DNA of 64,000 nucleotides, taken from contig JAZQJI010000001.1 in assembly GCA_045541475.1 (NCBI GenBank), positions 48,819 to 112,818 of the forward strand, read 5' to 3'. The notes under the pieces are model-generated. The model made no database searches and was not told the DNA's origin. It worked only from the letters and a program-made list of their open reading frames with translations. A program made the translations under genes and the position numbers. This document shows, piece by piece, positions 63,018 to 64,000 of this stretch. This DNA is from RGIG3077 sp045541475 (GTDB lineage: Bacteria > Bacillota > Clostridia > Oscillospirales > Ruminococcaceae). Position 1 is the stretch's first letter, and each line of letters opens with the position of its first letter.

Positions 63018-63087
63018 TAGATTTGACAAATTTATACAGCAAACTTATTACTATTTGCCGCTTGCTGCCAAACAAAAATAAAAAAAC

Positions 63088-63111
63088 AACCATCACAAAA
63101 AAGTGATGGTT
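63088..63111 (-). terminator. Terminator after the DUF3795 gene
   Basis: Stem AACCATCAC (63088-63096) with 63103-63111; T-rich tract on the minus strand. Confidence 0.75.
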
Positions 63112-63130
63112 CAAAAACAGATGCATTAAA

Positions 63131-63162
63131 AGCCGTCTGTGATTGTTAGTCACAAACGGCTA
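63131..63162. other. Hairpin overlapping the 42-bp repeat
   Basis: AGCCGT-C-TGTGA pairs with TCACA-A-ACGGCT around a 7-base loop. Its right arm overlaps the start of the 42-bp repeat; the second repeat copy lacks the left arm. Confidence 0.55.
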
Positions 63163-63196
63163 TGTAATAATATTCAGTTCGACATATTGGAATTTG
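63155..63196. repeat. 42-bp direct repeat, copy 1
   Basis: Identical to 63717-63758. The two copies bracket the DUF3795 gene. Confidence 0.95.
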
Positions 63197-63197
63197 A

Positions 63198-63575
63198 TCA
63201 TTTCTTTAAATTATTCTCTTTATCAAAAAACGCTTTTTTCAAAACACAGTATTCTTGTTCCGAGCACATTTCTTTGCATCTTTTAGCATACTCTGCAGAA
63301 CGCTCCAACATGGCATGAATCTTTGCACACGGAAATTCATCGCATTGGTTGCATTTACTTACTCTATGCTCTTTTGTGCATTCCACTAACTGATATGTAC
63401 ATTGCTTATGAGAAGAACAGCCGTTGCAAGCAATTTCTTCGTTTGAAACGACATGTGTTCTCCAACCAACTTTATACCATAGCTCGGCAACTGCGGTTAA
63501 TTCTTCATGAGTACGTGCATTGTACCTTGGACATTCCATGCAATTATCACCGCATAAAGTTATTTTCTCTTTCAT
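63198..63575 (-). CDS. DUF3795-type Cys-rich protein
   Basis: About 125 residues, with ten or more Cys arranged as in DUF3795: CGDNCMECPRYNA near the N-terminus, ACNGCSSHKQC, then KCNQCDEFPCAKI, and CSEQEYCVL. A metal- or cluster-binding protein is likely; its role is unknown. The ATG at 63575 follows AGGTG; a GTG lies at 63578. Own promoter at 63623-63651. Bracketed by 42-bp direct repeats. Confidence 0.8.
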   Translation of the reverse strand: MKEKITLCGDNCMECPRYNARTHEELTAVAELWYKVGWRTHVVSNEEIACNGCSSHKQCTYQLVECTKEHRVSKCNQCDEFPCAKIHAMLERSAEYAKRCKEMCSEQEYCVLKKAFFDKENNLKK

Positions 63576-63622
63576 CACTTACACCTACAAATTCCAATTT
63601 ATTGGTCTGTCCGACTTACTAT

Positions 63623-63651
63623 ATTATATCACACACCGCAGTGTTTGGCAA
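63623..63651 (-). promoter_or_regulatory. Promoter of the DUF3795 gene
   Basis: Minus strand TTGCCA (63651-63646), 17 bp, TATAAT (63628-63623), inside the repeat-bounded segment. Confidence 0.7.
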
Positions 63652-63652
63652 T

Positions 63653-63687
63653 AAAAAAAGACTTGTACAGATGTACAAGTCTTTTTT
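63653..63687. terminator. Bidirectional terminator
   Basis: A 15-bp stem (63654-63668 with 63673-63687) with A and T runs at its base. Confidence 0.85.
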
Positions 63688-63716
63688 CAGTCTTGCTCAA
63701 AATAGATGACATTGAG

Positions 63717-63758
63717 AACGGCTATGTAATAATATTCAGTTCGACATATTGGAATTTG
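63717..63758. repeat. 42-bp direct repeat, copy 2
   Basis: Identical to 63155-63196, positioned just past the 3' end of the partial gene at 63772. Confidence 0.95.
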
Positions 63759-63771
63759 TTTAACAGAGAAG

Positions 63772-63999
63772 TTAGTCTTTTATCTTCAATCCAAATGCTA
63801 ACCAACGTCCATCTATATCTTCAATAACAAACTCACTATTCTGATAATCGGTTATGTGCAGATGTTTAATGAATATAACTTCTTTTTCGATAAGTTCTTT
63901 TTCAAGTAACTCTTGGTTTCCTGTATATAAATAGGCATCATAACCATATCCGTACAAGGTTCTATTAGGTAAAACGTTATTTGTATTTGCTTGCAACAA
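63772..63999 (-). CDS. Partial gene at window edge, unknown
   Basis: At least 75 residues, open to the window end, so its N-terminus is not seen. The C-terminus reads HLHITDYQNSEFVIEDIDGR and ends LAFGLKIKD. No family is recognised. It ends before copy 2 of the 42-bp repeat. Confidence 0.5.
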   Translation of the reverse strand: MLQANTNNVLPNRTLYGYGYDAYLYTGNQELLEKELIEKEVIFIKHLHITDYQNSEFVIEDIDGRWLAFGLKIKD

Positions 64000-64000
64000 A

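Noticed and set aside
59983..63758. The 52-bp and 42-bp repeats as integron attC sites
   Set aside because: The two repeats are unrelated to each other, lack the paired core sites of attC, and no integron integrase is present.

Overview
The window looks like a chromosomal segment of an anaerobic, low-to-mid GC Clostridia member, most likely Ruminococcaceae/Oscillospiraceae. Support: AGGAGG-type ribosome binding sites, many TTG starts, consensus TTGACA-N17-TATAAT promoters, a bifunctional AdhE, ferredoxin-dependent indolepyruvate oxidoreductase, a GH94 cellobiose-type phosphorylase, Thr-rich surface proteins and a class I cyclic-di-GMP riboswitch. The species cannot be named from the sequence alone.

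Layout. 1-1762: two tandem paralogous secreted surface proteins. 1829-4462: a sugar-nucleotide-type epimerase, a four-tRNA operon (Val-Asp-Phe-Gly), a Cys-rich Crp/Fnr regulator and a small membrane protein. 4468-9735 (minus): adhE, a membrane protein, a U32-like protein and an LRR lipoprotein. 10019-16990: nine contiguous, apparently intact phage head/tail genes (TerS, TerL, portal, capsid, prohead protease, connector, tail proteins) with no integrase, tape measure, lysis or regulatory gene. 17049-24421: a degenerate sensor kinase, pyrB with a PyrI-like zinc tail, tspO, a VanY-type carboxypeptidase, a Na/Pi cotransporter, an amidohydrolase and an ArsC-like protein. 24617-32593: a long ruvC-ruvA-sseB-ruvB run continuing into a phosphohexomutase with eroded active-site loops, an rRNA-methyltransferase-like gene and ecfA1-ecfA2-ecfT. 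32694-36105: cyclophilin lipoprotein, murA, a YycJ-type MBL hydrolase and rlmH.

36146-36716 is a compact unit: strong promoter, c-di-GMP-I riboswitch, terminator, a 56-residue orphan peptide and a second terminator. 36779-43764 (minus) holds a fused ABC transporter with a large acidic-repeat ectodomain, a transglutaminase-like membrane protein, an SDR and an ABC-F protein. 43962-48696 holds the GH94 phosphorylase, a modular secreted protein and a 34-residue peptide. 48873-52557 is a heterodimeric ABC exporter. 52659-58669 (minus) includes a frameshifted VOC gene, a zinc-ribbon protein and an operon iorA / zinc-ribbon / iorB / unknown / paaK / ACT that probably oxidises aromatic 2-oxoacids to aryl-CoA and activates arylacetates. 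58890-64000 contains an aquaporin, a 57-residue membrane peptide, a NYN/PIN-like gene and a DUF3795 gene each flanked by perfect or near-perfect direct repeats (52 and 42 bp), a DUF2809 protein, a GH35 beta-galactosidase and a partial gene at the edge.

Most notable: the minimal phage-morphogenesis cluster embedded among housekeeping genes; the riboswitch that appears to serve only a short peptide; two enzyme-family members lacking their catalytic residues; and two single-gene segments bounded by direct repeats. No CRISPR array, insertion sequence or rRNA gene was seen.
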